Below are positions 16,330-24,792 of a stretch of DNA of 56,092 nucleotides, in pieces. A model generated the notes under the pieces. That model was not told the DNA's origin and did not search any database. It was given only the letters and a program-made list of their open reading frames with translations. The stretch covers positions 1 through 56,092 of the forward strand of contig JAJYNO010000006.1 of NCBI GenBank assembly GCA_021786295.1. The letters run 5' to 3'. The position numbers and the translations under genes were made by a program. The stretch comes from a bacterium (GTDB lineage Bacteria; Elusimicrobiota; Elusimicrobia; Elusimicrobiales; UBA9959). Position 1 is the stretch's first letter; each line of letters opens with the position of its first letter.

Positions 16330-17375
16330 CTCCGTCCTCTCCGCCGGCCGCTCTTGGCCAGCTTGAGGCGCGCCGCGTCCTCCCCCCTCAGTTTCAGGAC
16401 CGGCCTCAGTTCCGAATCGCCGTAGCGGCGGAGGTACTCGGTCCAGATGCCCTCGCAGTCGCGGTAGAGCAGGCAGCCGCGGCAGCGGGCGGTCTTCCTG
16501 CGGCTCACGACGGCGCGGGAGGCCACGGCGTCGGGGTTGGTGAAATCGGGGGCCCAATGCTCGGTACGAAAAAGGCTCCGCTCGTTGACCTCGCTTATCT
16601 GGTCCAGGCAATCGGTGAAGTGGCACAACGGCACGTAGCGCGCCTTCCAGCGGTACAGCCCCTCGGCCCTGCCGGCGGCCAGCGCCTTCCTCATGTAAGG
16701 CGCGGCCTCGGAGATGCGCGGCACCAGCCCGGAGAAGCCGCTGCGCGCCCCGCCGTAGGTGGGGTCCACGAAGATGTACTCCACGTTCTCCACGCCGTTG
16801 CGCGCGTAGAAGCGGGCCAGCCGCGGCAGCGAGGCCATGTTCTGCCTGACCACGGTGGTATTGCCGTTCAGGCTGCGGAACCCCAGCGCCCGCAGGTTGG
16901 CCAGGCCCTTCCTGAGCTGGGCGAAGCTGCCAGGGACGCGCGTTAGGCCGTCGTGCACGCGCGCGTCCGGGCCGTGCACCGAGAAGATCAGCGCGTCTAT
17001 GCCGGAGTCCACTATCCGCCTGGCGGCCTCCGGGTCCGCGAACACCCGGCCGTTGGTGGCGCAGAGCACGTCCTTAATGCCCAGGCGCTTGGCCGCGGCG
17101 ACCAGGCCGGTAAAATCCGGCCGTATCGTGGCCTCCCCTCCTATGATCTCCAGGATGTCGGCGCCCCTGTTCCTGGCCCGCATCACCTCGCGCAGCAGCG
17201 CGGCCGTGGTCTTCTGCGGCAGCCCGCGCTTGCCGGCGTCTATGCAGAAACGGCAGTTGTTATTGCAGGCGTACCCGGTGAACAGAACGATCTTAAGGCG
17301 TTTCCCGCCCGCCACGGCTATCTCGGACTGCCTTCCGCCCGCCGGCGCGCCGCGGGGAGCCCGTTCCGCGCTCAT
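16326..17375 (-). CDS. Compact radical SAM protein (HxsC-like group)
   Basis: 349 residues. CNNNCRFC at Cys37, 41 and 44, EIIGGEATIRP (GGEA, a variant of GGEP) and FSVHGPDARVHDGLT are the core elements. CRGCLLYRDCEGIWTEYLRRYG then SELRPV is the shared C-terminal motif. HGPD/HDxLTxxxGSF is a recurring active-site segment in this group. A further Cys pair, PLCHFTDC, lies before the tail motif. Overlaps both neighbours by ATGA; start at ATG 17375. Confidence 0.82.
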   Translation of the reverse strand: MSAERAPRGAPAGGRQSEIAVAGGKRLKIVLFTGYACNNNCRFCIDAGKRGLPQKTTAALLREVMRARNRGADILEIIGGEATIRPDFTGLVAAAKRLGIKDVLCATNGRVFADPEAARRIVDSGIDALIFSVHGPDARVHDGLTRVPGSFAQLRKGLANLRALGFRSLNGNTTVVRQNMASLPRLARFYARNGVENVEYIFVDPTYGGARSGFSGLVPRISEAAPYMRKALAAGRAEGLYRWKARYVPLCHFTDCLDQISEVNERSLFRTEHWAPDFTNPDAVASRAVVSRRKTARCRGCLLYRDCEGIWTEYLRRYGDSELRPVLKLRGEDAARLKLAKSGRRRGRR

Positions 17376-18262
17376 CGGCGCAGCGCCTTCAGTTCGGAGC
17401 TCCCGAACTTCTTCCGGTATTCCCGCATCAGCCCCACGCAGTCCTTCCTGGCGGAGCAGCGCCGGCAGACGGCCGGGTATACCCGCTCCTCTCTCGGCAG
17501 GGTCACCCGGCACAGCGGCCTGAGCTCCGCGCGCACCTGGCAGAGCGGGAAATGGTAAAGGCGCAGCTCGGGAAAGCGCCTTATCAGGGGCAGCGCGGCC
17601 GACAGGGCGGCCGAGGACCCGGAGAACCTGAGGGCGACCGCGTCGTGGTTCGCCTCGGACATGCCCTCTATCTCGTAATGGATCACCGTCACCCGGTAGC
17701 GGCCGGCGTCCGGGAACTTCCGCAGCAGGAAGCGCAGCGCGGCGGGGAAGGAGGCGACGGTCTTTTTGTGCAGTATTATCCGTATCTCCAGCGCCGGCCC
17801 GCCAAGCGCCAGCAGGTTGGCCAGGCCGGAGACCGTCTGCGCGAAGGCGCCCCGCGCCCCGGCCACCGCGTCGTGGACCTTAGCCGAGGGGCCGTGAAGG
17901 GCCACACCCACGGAGAACGGCGGGCGCGCGGCGGCCGCGAAGCGCTTCGCGAACTTCAGGTCGGAGAAGCGGCGGCCGTTGGAAAGAAGCGTGATCGGCA
18001 CTCCGGGCAGGCGCCTCCTGAAATAGGCCAGCAGCTGGAAGAACTCCGGGTGCAGCGTCGGCTCTCCGCCGGTGAGGCTCAGGTAGGGGACGCCGCCGGA
18101 GTCCTTGGCGTACACGGGCCCGCCGCCCTTCAGATAGCGCTCCAGCTTCTCTATCTGGCCCTTCAGGCGGTACTGCGCCCCGTCCTGCAGGGCGAACGAA
18201 GGCGGGTTGGTGCACATCACGCAGCTGTTATCGCACTTGTTCCAGAAGGCTATGTCAGGCAT
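17372..18262 (-). CDS. Compact radical SAM protein, best HxsC candidate
   Basis: 296 residues. The cluster motif CDNSCVMC (Cys10, 14, 17) is followed by TNPPSF. A cluster motif ending in M-C with a Pro-containing segment after it recalls HxsC, the second radical SAM enzyme of His-Xaa-Ser systems; this is from memory and unchecked. SLTGGEPTLHP, VALHGPSAKVHDAVAG and the tail CRRCSARKDCVGLMREYRKKFG agree with the compact group. It lies immediately downstream of an HxsB-like gene (8-base overlap), the arrangement expected of an HxsB-HxsC pair. Confidence 0.75.
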   Translation of the reverse strand: MPDIAFWNKCDNSCVMCTNPPSFALQDGAQYRLKGQIEKLERYLKGGGPVYAKDSGGVPYLSLTGGEPTLHPEFFQLLAYFRRRLPGVPITLLSNGRRFSDLKFAKRFAAAARPPFSVGVALHGPSAKVHDAVAGARGAFAQTVSGLANLLALGGPALEIRIILHKKTVASFPAALRFLLRKFPDAGRYRVTVIHYEIEGMSEANHDAVALRFSGSSAALSAALPLIRRFPELRLYHFPLCQVRAELRPLCRVTLPREERVYPAVCRRCSARKDCVGLMREYRKKFGSSELKALRR

Positions 18263-19685
18263 CCCGGCCCTCCAGCCAGCCCTCTATGACACCGCGGCTG
18301 CGGGGCCTCTCGAGCAGCGAGAACACCTCTTTGAACAGCCCCTTCTGCAGCGCGCACCAGCCGCCGGATGGGATGTCGCCCCACGGCGAGCCCTGCACCG
18401 AATAGTTGTGGACCGGGCAGACGCCGCAGAAAGGCTTGAAGACGCAGCGCGCGCAGTAGGGCTGGTTCTCCAGGCAGGAGGCCATCGCGCAGACGCGCGC
18501 CGCAGGCGCCGTCAGCAGTTCCCGGTACGAGTTCCCGCGCACGCTGCCCAGCCTGAAGAACGGGTCGCCGCAGGCGGCCGTCATGCGGCCTTCGTCGCAG
18601 GTGTAGACGTCGCCGTCCCAGTTGTAGGCCAGCTGGCCTATCGCGGCGCCGCAGGGCGAGCGCAGGTCCAGGTAGTTCGGGTCCTCGCGGCGCAGCAGCT
18701 TGCGCGCCAGCAGCGCGGCGTTGCGTTCCACGAAGCGTTCGCCTGAAAGGTTTATCTCCATCACGCGCTTCAGCGCGGTCCGGTAGAAAGAGAGGAACTC
18801 CTCAGGCCCGTAGCCTATCTCCGGCCAGGCCCCGCCGGCGTAGCCTATCGGCGACAGCGGCCTCAGGAAGATCCCGCCGAGGCCCAGCGCGCGGTACTCC
18901 TCCACTATCCCGCGCGGGTCCTTCAGGGAAAGGCGCGTGGTGGTCATCAGCGCGGAGGGCAGGGCGTCCCTCCTGCCGTCGCGCGCGGCTGCGGCCATGA
19001 AGCGCTTCAGCCAGTGGACGGCCTTGGCGTGCGAGGAGCCGCCGGCCCAGCGGCGGTTGGCGTCGTGCAGCGCGGCCGGGCCGTCGAGCGACGTGCAGAC
19101 GGACACCCCCTCCCCGACGAGCCAGGCGAACTTCTCCTCGTCCATCAGGCTCAGGTTGGTGACGACCGACAGAGCAAGGTCCTTTCCCGCCCGGCGGTTG
19201 AGGTCCTTGGCGCGCCCCACCGCGGCCTTCAGCGCAGGCCAGTTCAGCAGCGCCTCCCCTCCCTGGAACTCCAGCGTCAGCTTCCGGCTGGGGGACTGGA
19301 AAGCGGTTTCGACGGCCCTCAGCGCGGTCCCGCGGCTCATCATGCCGCCCCCGCCAGAGGCGGTAGCGCGGCAATAGACGCAGGCGTGGTTGCACCTGAG
19401 CGTGAGCACCAGTATGTGCAGGCCCGGCCCCTCGGAGGCGCCGGAGGAGAGGCCGGCCAGGCCGCCGACCGCGTCCTCCAGGTCCAGCCGGCCGCGCAGC
19501 AGCCCCGCGGCGGCCAGCCTGCCGAAAAGCGGCGAGCCCTCCCGGGCCGAGCCGGAGGCGAGCGCGGCGAACTCCGCCGCCGTCAGCCTGACCAGCCTGC
19601 CCGAAGGCCCGGCGGCGAGGTACGAGGAGCCGTCCCGCTCGAAGCGGAAGTCGAAAGGCTCCCCCGGAACGTCCTTCCTGGTCAT
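18255..19685 (-). CDS. hxsB: HxsB-like radical SAM/SPASM peptide maturase (copy 2)
   Basis: 476 residues from ATG 19685 (ATGA overlap with the upstream stop). The N-terminal 90 residues resemble the precursor-binding region of the other HxsB-like proteins. Then come CNHACVYC (Cys98, 102, 105), LEFQGGEALLNW (GGEA), CTSLDGPAALHDANR, FLRPLSPIGYA, RSPCGAAIGQLAY, YTCDEGRM, CARC and CGVCPVHNY. All auxiliary-cluster Cys of copies 1 and 4 are kept. It is encoded in the nine-gene operon away from any precursor gene, so it must act in trans or on another substrate. The very long frame reading through upstream sequence is not coding. Confidence 0.85.
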   Translation of the reverse strand: MTRKDVPGEPFDFRFERDGSSYLAAGPSGRLVRLTAAEFAALASGSAREGSPLFGRLAAAGLLRGRLDLEDAVGGLAGLSSGASEGPGLHILVLTLRCNHACVYCRATASGGGGMMSRGTALRAVETAFQSPSRKLTLEFQGGEALLNWPALKAAVGRAKDLNRRAGKDLALSVVTNLSLMDEEKFAWLVGEGVSVCTSLDGPAALHDANRRWAGGSSHAKAVHWLKRFMAAAARDGRRDALPSALMTTTRLSLKDPRGIVEEYRALGLGGIFLRPLSPIGYAGGAWPEIGYGPEEFLSFYRTALKRVMEINLSGERFVERNAALLARKLLRREDPNYLDLRSPCGAAIGQLAYNWDGDVYTCDEGRMTAACGDPFFRLGSVRGNSYRELLTAPAARVCAMASCLENQPYCARCVFKPFCGVCPVHNYSVQGSPWGDIPSGGWCALQKGLFKEVFSLLERPRSRGVIEGWLEGRDA

Positions 19686-20662
19686 TTTTTCACCGGCCTG
19701 AACTCGTCCCAGCCGTAAAGCTCCGGATACTCGCGCCACGGCCCCTCGCAGACCCTGAACCACCTGCAGCCGCGGCACTCCGGCCTCTTGGCCTTGCCTT
19801 CGCCGCGGCGGTAGTCGCCGTAGCTCTCCAGATAGAAACCGGCGTCCGCCACGGGCCCCTCGGGGATGACGCGCTCGGCCACGCATTCCTCGTAACCTTT
19901 CATCAGGCAGAAGGGGACGGCCTCGGTGTAACACGGCAAGCCGGCCGCGCGGCCCACGTCCAGCGCCTTCTTGACGTACGGAAGAGCCTCGGTCTTCCTC
20001 GGGGTGAGCCACTTGCGGTTCTCCCAGGCCGTGCCCACCAGGTGCACGAAGGCCAGCTGGAACTGGTCCACGCCGAGGTGCGCCAGCAGCCGCGCCAGAG
20101 CGGGCATGTCCCTGTAGTTGCGCGAGGTGACCACCGTATTGGTCAGCACGTAGAGGCCGAGCTTCTTGCAGTTCCTGATCCCGCTGACCACCTCGGCGAA
20201 GCTGCCCCGGGCGTGGGTCAGCGCCTCGTGCACTTCGGGCGTGGAGCCGTGCAGGGACGGACTGACCTCGGTGACGCCGGCCTTCTTCAGTTCGGCGCAG
20301 TAATCCGGGAAAGCCAGGCGCCGGCCGTTGGTCTGCACCTGGACCGCGGCATAGCCCATTTCGCGCGCGGCCCGCACGGCGGCGGGCAGTTCCGGGTGCA
20401 GCGTAGGCTCCCCGCCGGTGAACACCACCGCGGAAGCCCCGGCTCCCCTGGCGCGCGAGAGGGCGTCCTTTATCTCGTCCAGAGTGCGTCCCGCCCCGCG
20501 GCCGCGTTTGGAGCCCTGCGCGCAGAAATCGCAGAGGTTGTTGCAGCTGAAGCCTATCTTGACGTCCAGCCGCTTCGCCGCGGCGTTGCGGGGGAGGTCC
20601 CGGCGGATCTCGCGGCCGCGCGGCCCGGCTTTCCGTCTTTTCCAGAATTCTTCGGTTCCCAT
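19682..20662 (-). CDS. Compact radical SAM protein (HxsC-like group), first gene of operon
   Basis: 326 residues. CNNLCDFC at Cys40, 44 and 47, VFTGGEPTLHP, SPSLHGSTPEVHEALTHARG, VTSRNYRDMP and the tail CRGCRWFRVCEGPWREYPELYG then EFRPVKK match the compact group. The 35-residue basic N-terminus (FWKRRKAGPRGREIRRDLPR) is longer than in its relatives. It is the promoter-proximal gene of the nine-gene operon that ends with the aminotransferase at 11314. AT-rich -10-like sequence lies about 70 bases upstream. Confidence 0.83.
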   Translation of the reverse strand: MGTEEFWKRRKAGPRGREIRRDLPRNAAAKRLDVKIGFSCNNLCDFCAQGSKRGRGAGRTLDEIKDALSRARGAGASAVVFTGGEPTLHPELPAAVRAAREMGYAAVQVQTNGRRLAFPDYCAELKKAGVTEVSPSLHGSTPEVHEALTHARGSFAEVVSGIRNCKKLGLYVLTNTVVTSRNYRDMPALARLLAHLGVDQFQLAFVHLVGTAWENRKWLTPRKTEALPYVKKALDVGRAAGLPCYTEAVPFCLMKGYEECVAERVIPEGPVADAGFYLESYGDYRRGEGKAKRPECRGCRWFRVCEGPWREYPELYGWDEFRPVKK

Positions 20663-20733
20663 GCGTTCCAGAGCCGCCAGCTCCGCGCCAGGCGCGGACC
20701 ACGCCTTGCGGCGGCGCGGCGATCCTATATTTT

Positions 20734-20739
20734 AATATA
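20734..20739 (-). promoter_or_regulatory. -10-like island for the nine-gene radical SAM operon
   Basis: On the minus strand TATATT at 20739-20734, inside ATATATTAAAATATAG, is the only AT-rich patch upstream of gene start 20662. No consensus -35 is visible. Confidence 0.4.
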
Positions 20740-20780
20740 TCTGGACCGCCTCTGCGGAAGGAAAACCGCCCCCCCGCCGG

Positions 20781-20810
20781 TTGCGGATACGGCCGCCAAA
20801 CGACTACAAT
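20781..20810 (+). promoter_or_regulatory. Promoter for the radical SAM-flavodoxin gene, possibly leaderless
   Basis: TTGCGG (20781-20786), an 18-base spacer and TACAAT (20805-20810). The start codon is at 20817, where transcription would be expected to begin, so the mRNA may lack a leader. No Shine-Dalgarno is present. Confidence 0.5.
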
Positions 20811-20816
20811 GATGCT

Positions 20817-22826
20817 ATGCAGTGGCCCAGGAACAGGAAAATAGTCCTTCTCTCCGTTCCGCCCACCTTCGCCGGAGCCAGGCTCTGCCCGCTGGAACAG
20901 GTCCCGATAGGGGCGCTGAAGCTGATCGCCTTCCTGAAGGGGCGCGGCAACGAAGTGGCCTACCTGGACCTGCACGGCGGCGAACCCTCCCCGTGGAAGC
21001 CTAAACCGGCCGGGCGCGGCGGCGGCGCCGGGAAGCTGCTCTACGTGATGGGCCGGCCCCCGGACCGGCTGGAGAGCGTCCTGGACCGCATTGGCCCCGC
21101 CCCGGACGAGATCTGGATAAGCTGCACCTTCTCCTTCGACCTGGACCTGGCCCTGGAATACGCGGAGGTCCTGCGCCGGCGCTTTCCAGCGGCCAGGACG
21201 CTGCTGGGGGGCGACGCCGTCCGGAACGTCCCGGCCTCGGAGATGCCGGGCGGCATAGAGGTCTTCACCGGGCGCATCCCGGAAGCCGACGCCTCGGCCC
21301 CCGACTTCTCGGTCAGGAAGAAGTGGGATTACGGTCTTTTCAGCCTGGCCATCGGCTGCATGAACAGGTGCGCCTTCTGCTCCATCTGGCAGGACAGGCC
21401 GGTGAAGCTGGACGAAGGGGCGGTCCTGAACTACGTCAGGGACCTCTACGGGCGCGATAAGCCGGGGCTTTTCTGGAACTGGGACCCCAACGTGCTGATG
21501 TTCCGCGGCGCGCTGGAGCGCTTTCTCGACGGCTACGCGGCGGCCGGCATAAAGGCAGGGGTCTGCTTCGGCAAGGGCTTCCAGCCCAACCTGCTGACCG
21601 AAAGGCTGATAGGTAAGATGGTGAAGGCCGGCCTGAGCTACTCCACGTTCCCGATAGAGAGTTCCTCCTCCAGGTCCGGGATGCTGAAACCCTATACGGT
21701 CATCTCCACGATAAAGGCCCTGGAGTCGGCCAAAAGGGCCGGCTACGACCCGCGCCTGGCGCAGACCACCTTCATCTTGGGCTATCCAGGCGAGGACCTC
21801 GGCTCCGTCTTCAGGTCCTTCTCCCTTTCGCTCGTGATGGGCGCCACCCCCGCCCCGTTCCCGGTCTTCCTGTTCCCCGGGACCTCCGACTACTTGAAGT
21901 ACGCCGGGCGGGCGGCGCGCGGCGGGCCGGGGCGGCTGCACGGCAATCTGTGGCCGCTGATCGCGGACGAGCAGGTCGGCAAATACGACAGGCTGCTGGA
22001 GTTCCTGCTGACGCGAGACGTCCGGGACATACCGGGGAGGATAGGCCTGCTCTCTCCGGAGCTCAGGGACCTCTTCTTCAGGGAGTTCGAGAAATCCTCC
22101 CGGTTCGTGGAACTGGCCCGCTCGGCCAGGGACGACTCCAGACGGGAGCTGGAGCGCATAGAGAAGGAGATAGCCATGCGGAAAGTGCCGAAATTCAGGA
22201 GGCTGCTGCACGTCACGGCCTCTCCTAGGAGCGCCAGGACCTCCCGCACCAGGCTCTTCTCAGGGCATTTCCTGGCCCGGTTCAGGGAGGCCTACCCCGG
22301 GACCAGGATCACCGAGGTAGACGTCTTCAGGGAGAAGATCTCCTTCATAAACGAAGAGTTCATAGACTTCGTCTTCCGCAGGAAGGGCTACGCGCGGGTC
22401 TCGCCGAAGACCCGCGGGCTGATAGACCTGACGGAGAAGTTCATAAGGCAGATCGAGGCCAGCGACGTCGTCCTGTTCTCCGCCCCGATGTGGAGCCTCT
22501 CGATCCCCTCCGCGCTGAAAGCCTACCTGGAGCTGGTGGCGACGATGATGTTCTACCGCCGTAAAAGGACCTTCGGGAAGAAGCAGGTCTTCGCGCTTCT
22601 GACGCGCGAGGGCTCCTACGCCAAGCCCGGCGGCGACCCTTCGGGAGACCCGTTCCTGAACGTGCAGGACAGCACGCTCACGGCCATCTGCGGCTTCCTG
22701 GGCCTGGGCGAACCGCATTTCCTCTACGCCGAGGGCCTGCGCGTGAACGCGGAGCTGCCGCCGGACCTGGAGGCCGGGATAAAGGCCTCCATAAATCTTT
22801 CGCTGCGCAGGGCCCTCAACCTCTAG
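20817..22826 (+). CDS. B12-type radical SAM protein fused to a flavodoxin-like/azoreductase domain
   Basis: 669 residues with three parts. Residues 1-165 look like a cobalamin-binding-type Rossmann domain (SVPPTFAGARLCPLEQVPIG, then GALKLIAFLKGRGNEVAYLD), without a clear DxHxxG. Residues 170-450 are a radical SAM core, CMNRCAFC at Cys181, 185 and 188, ending in LDPRL/GYPGED motifs. From about 463, HVTASPRSARTSRTRL, ITEVDVFREKISFI, FSAPMWSLSIPSALKAYLE and ALLTREGSY match the Flavodoxin_2/AcpD FMN-reductase fold. The FMN domain could deliver electrons to the SAM cluster in cis. This fusion is unfamiliar to me. Divergent from the nine-gene operon and convergent with the phosphotransferase gene, sharing a CTAG stop. 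Confidence 0.8.
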   Translation: MQWPRNRKIVLLSVPPTFAGARLCPLEQVPIGALKLIAFLKGRGNEVAYLDLHGGEPSPWKPKPAGRGGGAGKLLYVMGRPPDRLESVLDRIGPAPDEIWISCTFSFDLDLALEYAEVLRRRFPAARTLLGGDAVRNVPASEMPGGIEVFTGRIPEADASAPDFSVRKKWDYGLFSLAIGCMNRCAFCSIWQDRPVKLDEGAVLNYVRDLYGRDKPGLFWNWDPNVLMFRGALERFLDGYAAAGIKAGVCFGKGFQPNLLTERLIGKMVKAGLSYSTFPIESSSSRSGMLKPYTVISTIKALESAKRAGYDPRLAQTTFILGYPGEDLGSVFRSFSLSLVMGATPAPFPVFLFPGTSDYLKYAGRAARGGPGRLHGNLWPLIADEQVGKYDRLLEFLLTRDVRDIPGRIGLLSPELRDLFFREFEKSSRFVELARSARDDSRRELERIEKEIAMRKVPKFRRLLHVTASPRSARTSRTRLFSGHFLARFREAYPGTRITEVDVFREKISFINEEFIDFVFRRKGYARVSPKTRGLIDLTEKFIRQIEASDVVLFSAPMWSLSIPSALKAYLELVATMMFYRRKRTFGKKQVFALLTREGSYAKPGGDPSGDPFLNVQDSTLTAICGFLGLGEPHFLYAEGLRVNAELPPDLEAGIKASINLSLRRALNL

Positions 22827-24769
22827 GCCTGGCGGCCGCACGCCGGCAGCTTGAACACCAGCCCGCCCCGCAGCCTGACCCTGTCCCCGTCCCGCAGCGC
22901 CCCGGCGCAGCCGTGCACGTCCACCAGACAGGGCTTTCCCAGCTCCCTGGCTATCACGGCCGCGTGCGAAAGCAGGCCGCCCTTCGCGGCGACGATGCCG
23001 CCGCAAAGGAGCATCGGCAACAGGAAGGAACCGTCCAGGTAATCGGCCACCAGTATGTGACGGGCGCCGAGCCCTTTTACGGACATGCCCCTGCGGGCTA
23101 TCCTGACCTCGCCGGCGACGTTCCCGGGGGAGGCGACGGTCCCTTTAAGGGGGAACTCCGCCTTCAGCCGCGGGGGCTTCCGGCGCGCCGGCGCCGCGGG
23201 AAGGACGCCGCGCCTTATCGCGGCGGGAATGCCGGCGGCCGGCAGCCTGCTCAGCGCGTAGACGTCCAGCCCGGAGGGAAAGCCCGGGCTCCCGGCTATC
23301 CGCGCGGCGTACGCCGAGGTTATCACCGAGACGCGCTCGTTAACCGTGTTCTTCAGAGCCGCCAGCTCTCCCAGCGCCGCGAAGCGCTCCTTCAGCCGGG
23401 CCGGCGCGGCGGAGAGCCGGCGCGCCCTCTCCCTCCGGGCGGCGGCCCTTTCGAGCGCCTCCCTCAGGGCCGGCGGCGGGCTGAAGCCGGCCGGCGGGGC
23501 GGACAGCAGGCCGTCCAGGACCGCCGGGACCGAAGAGAGAAAGCGCCCGTAATAAGCCTCGAAGTCCCCCCCGCCTGTCCCGGAACGCAGCGCCTCCAGC
23601 GAGTACCTGAGCGTCCTGGCGTGCAGATAGTTCAGCACGGCGAGCCTGAAATTTAGCTTCTTGAAGCGCGAGAGCAGCTCCGGAACCCCCGCCCCGTCCC
23701 GCCGGGCGGCCAGCCTGGCCTCCTTAAGCAGGAGCTCCAGCAGCAGGTCCCGCAGTCGCCGTCCGAAGGCCGGGGAACGGGCCTTCAGCCCCAGCTCTTT
23801 CTCCAGAGCCTCCAGCTCCCCGTAGCGCAGGAACATCCCGCCCCCCGAGACGACGGGCGTCAGGCGCGAGGCCAGGCCGGCCGCCCGCAGCAGCCGCCCG
23901 GCTTCGCGCCCGGAAAAATCCGTGTAGTGGTAATTGTACCTGCACTCGTTCTCGAACCTGAACAGGGCGTCCCCCGGGACCTTGGGCGCGGAGGCCTCCC
24001 GGGCCTGCACCAGCCAGAGCCTGCCTCCGGAAAGGACGAATTCAGCCGTCACCCCCCGGCCGGCCCCGCCGCGCAGCGCCGCCGCCGTCCGCGCCAGCCC
24101 GAGCAGCCAGCCGCCGTGCTCCAGTTCGACCGCGTCGTCGTTGAAGTAGGAGCTGCCGCCCTTCTCCAGGAAGACGTACTTCCTGCCGCCGGGACCGGAG
24201 GCATATTCCACCAGCACCTCGCCCGCCGCCCCTCCGGCCGCGTGCACGAGGCCGCCGAAGTCAGGCTTCTCGTAGCGCTGTATCACCACGGCCATATCCG
24301 GGCGGAAGCCGCGGCCGGCCCGCCGGTAGGCGAAGAACTCCTCGGAAAAACTGGCCGCCCAGATCCTCTTTACCGCCAGCTCCGCCCCGGCGGCGCCGCG
24401 GCAGGGCAGCGACGGGAACAGGCCGGAGCAGCTCCGCCCCGCCGAACCCTCCAGCGCGAAAGAAGAACGCGCCAGCGCCCGGTCTATCTTCAGGCCGGAG
24501 AGGGCCCTTTCGAGGCCGCTGGAAACGCGCGGGGCCAGCTTCAGTTGAAGTACGCGCTTCCTGACTAAGGCGCGGTCGGCCCGGCCGAAAGAGGCCTTCC
24601 GCAGCAGGCGCGAGAGGAGCGGGTCGGAGGCGAGGGCCTCGGCAAAGACCCCGGAGGTCAGCACGACGAAGTTCGGCGTGAGGCCGGCCTTGTCCAGCTT
24701 CAGCAGGCCGGCCGCCTTGCCTCCCAGGCCGCCGGCCTCGCCTTTTACGGGTCCTAGTATCTTGTGCAT
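22823..24769 (-). CDS. PEP synthase/rifampin phosphotransferase-like dikinase
   Basis: 648 residues from ATG 24769. The N-terminus GLGGKAAGLLKLDKAGL is the ATP-grasp start of PPDK/PEP synthase enzymes; ELAVKRIWAASFSEEFFAYR and WLVQARE continue it. A helical middle (360-530) follows, then the swivelling domain with GTVASPGNVAGEVR and GGLLSHAAVIARELGKPC, carrying the phosphohistidine His602. It stops there, without the PEP/pyruvate barrel. This ATP-middle-His order is that of rifampin phosphotransferase, which splits ATP into AMP and phosphate and phosphorylates the bound substrate. Here the middle domain may bind the peptide or an intermediate (inference). It follows a U32-like gene after 23 bases. 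Confidence 0.78.
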   Translation of the reverse strand: MHKILGPVKGEAGGLGGKAAGLLKLDKAGLTPNFVVLTSGVFAEALASDPLLSRLLRKASFGRADRALVRKRVLQLKLAPRVSSGLERALSGLKIDRALARSSFALEGSAGRSCSGLFPSLPCRGAAGAELAVKRIWAASFSEEFFAYRRAGRGFRPDMAVVIQRYEKPDFGGLVHAAGGAAGEVLVEYASGPGGRKYVFLEKGGSSYFNDDAVELEHGGWLLGLARTAAALRGGAGRGVTAEFVLSGGRLWLVQAREASAPKVPGDALFRFENECRYNYHYTDFSGREAGRLLRAAGLASRLTPVVSGGGMFLRYGELEALEKELGLKARSPAFGRRLRDLLLELLLKEARLAARRDGAGVPELLSRFKKLNFRLAVLNYLHARTLRYSLEALRSGTGGGDFEAYYGRFLSSVPAVLDGLLSAPPAGFSPPPALREALERAAARRERARRLSAAPARLKERFAALGELAALKNTVNERVSVITSAYAARIAGSPGFPSGLDVYALSRLPAAGIPAAIRRGVLPAAPARRKPPRLKAEFPLKGTVASPGNVAGEVRIARRGMSVKGLGARHILVADYLDGSFLLPMLLCGGIVAAKGGLLSHAAVIARELGKPCLVDVHGCAGALRDGDRVRLRGGLVFKLPACGRQA

Positions 24770-24792
24770 CCTGTCCTGGGCCGGGTCCGCGG

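Noticed and set aside
18255-22211. Very long minus-strand open frame of about 1318 codons
   Set aside because: Only its last 476 codons (from 19685) show protein-family motifs. The rest is antisense to the radical SAM-flavodoxin gene and overlaps the 19682-20662 gene in another frame; GC-rich sequence simply lacks stops.
22823-24769. Annotation as ordinary PEP synthase
   Set aside because: The C-terminal PEP/pyruvate barrel is missing and the middle domain does not match, so gluconeogenic PEP synthesis is not supported.
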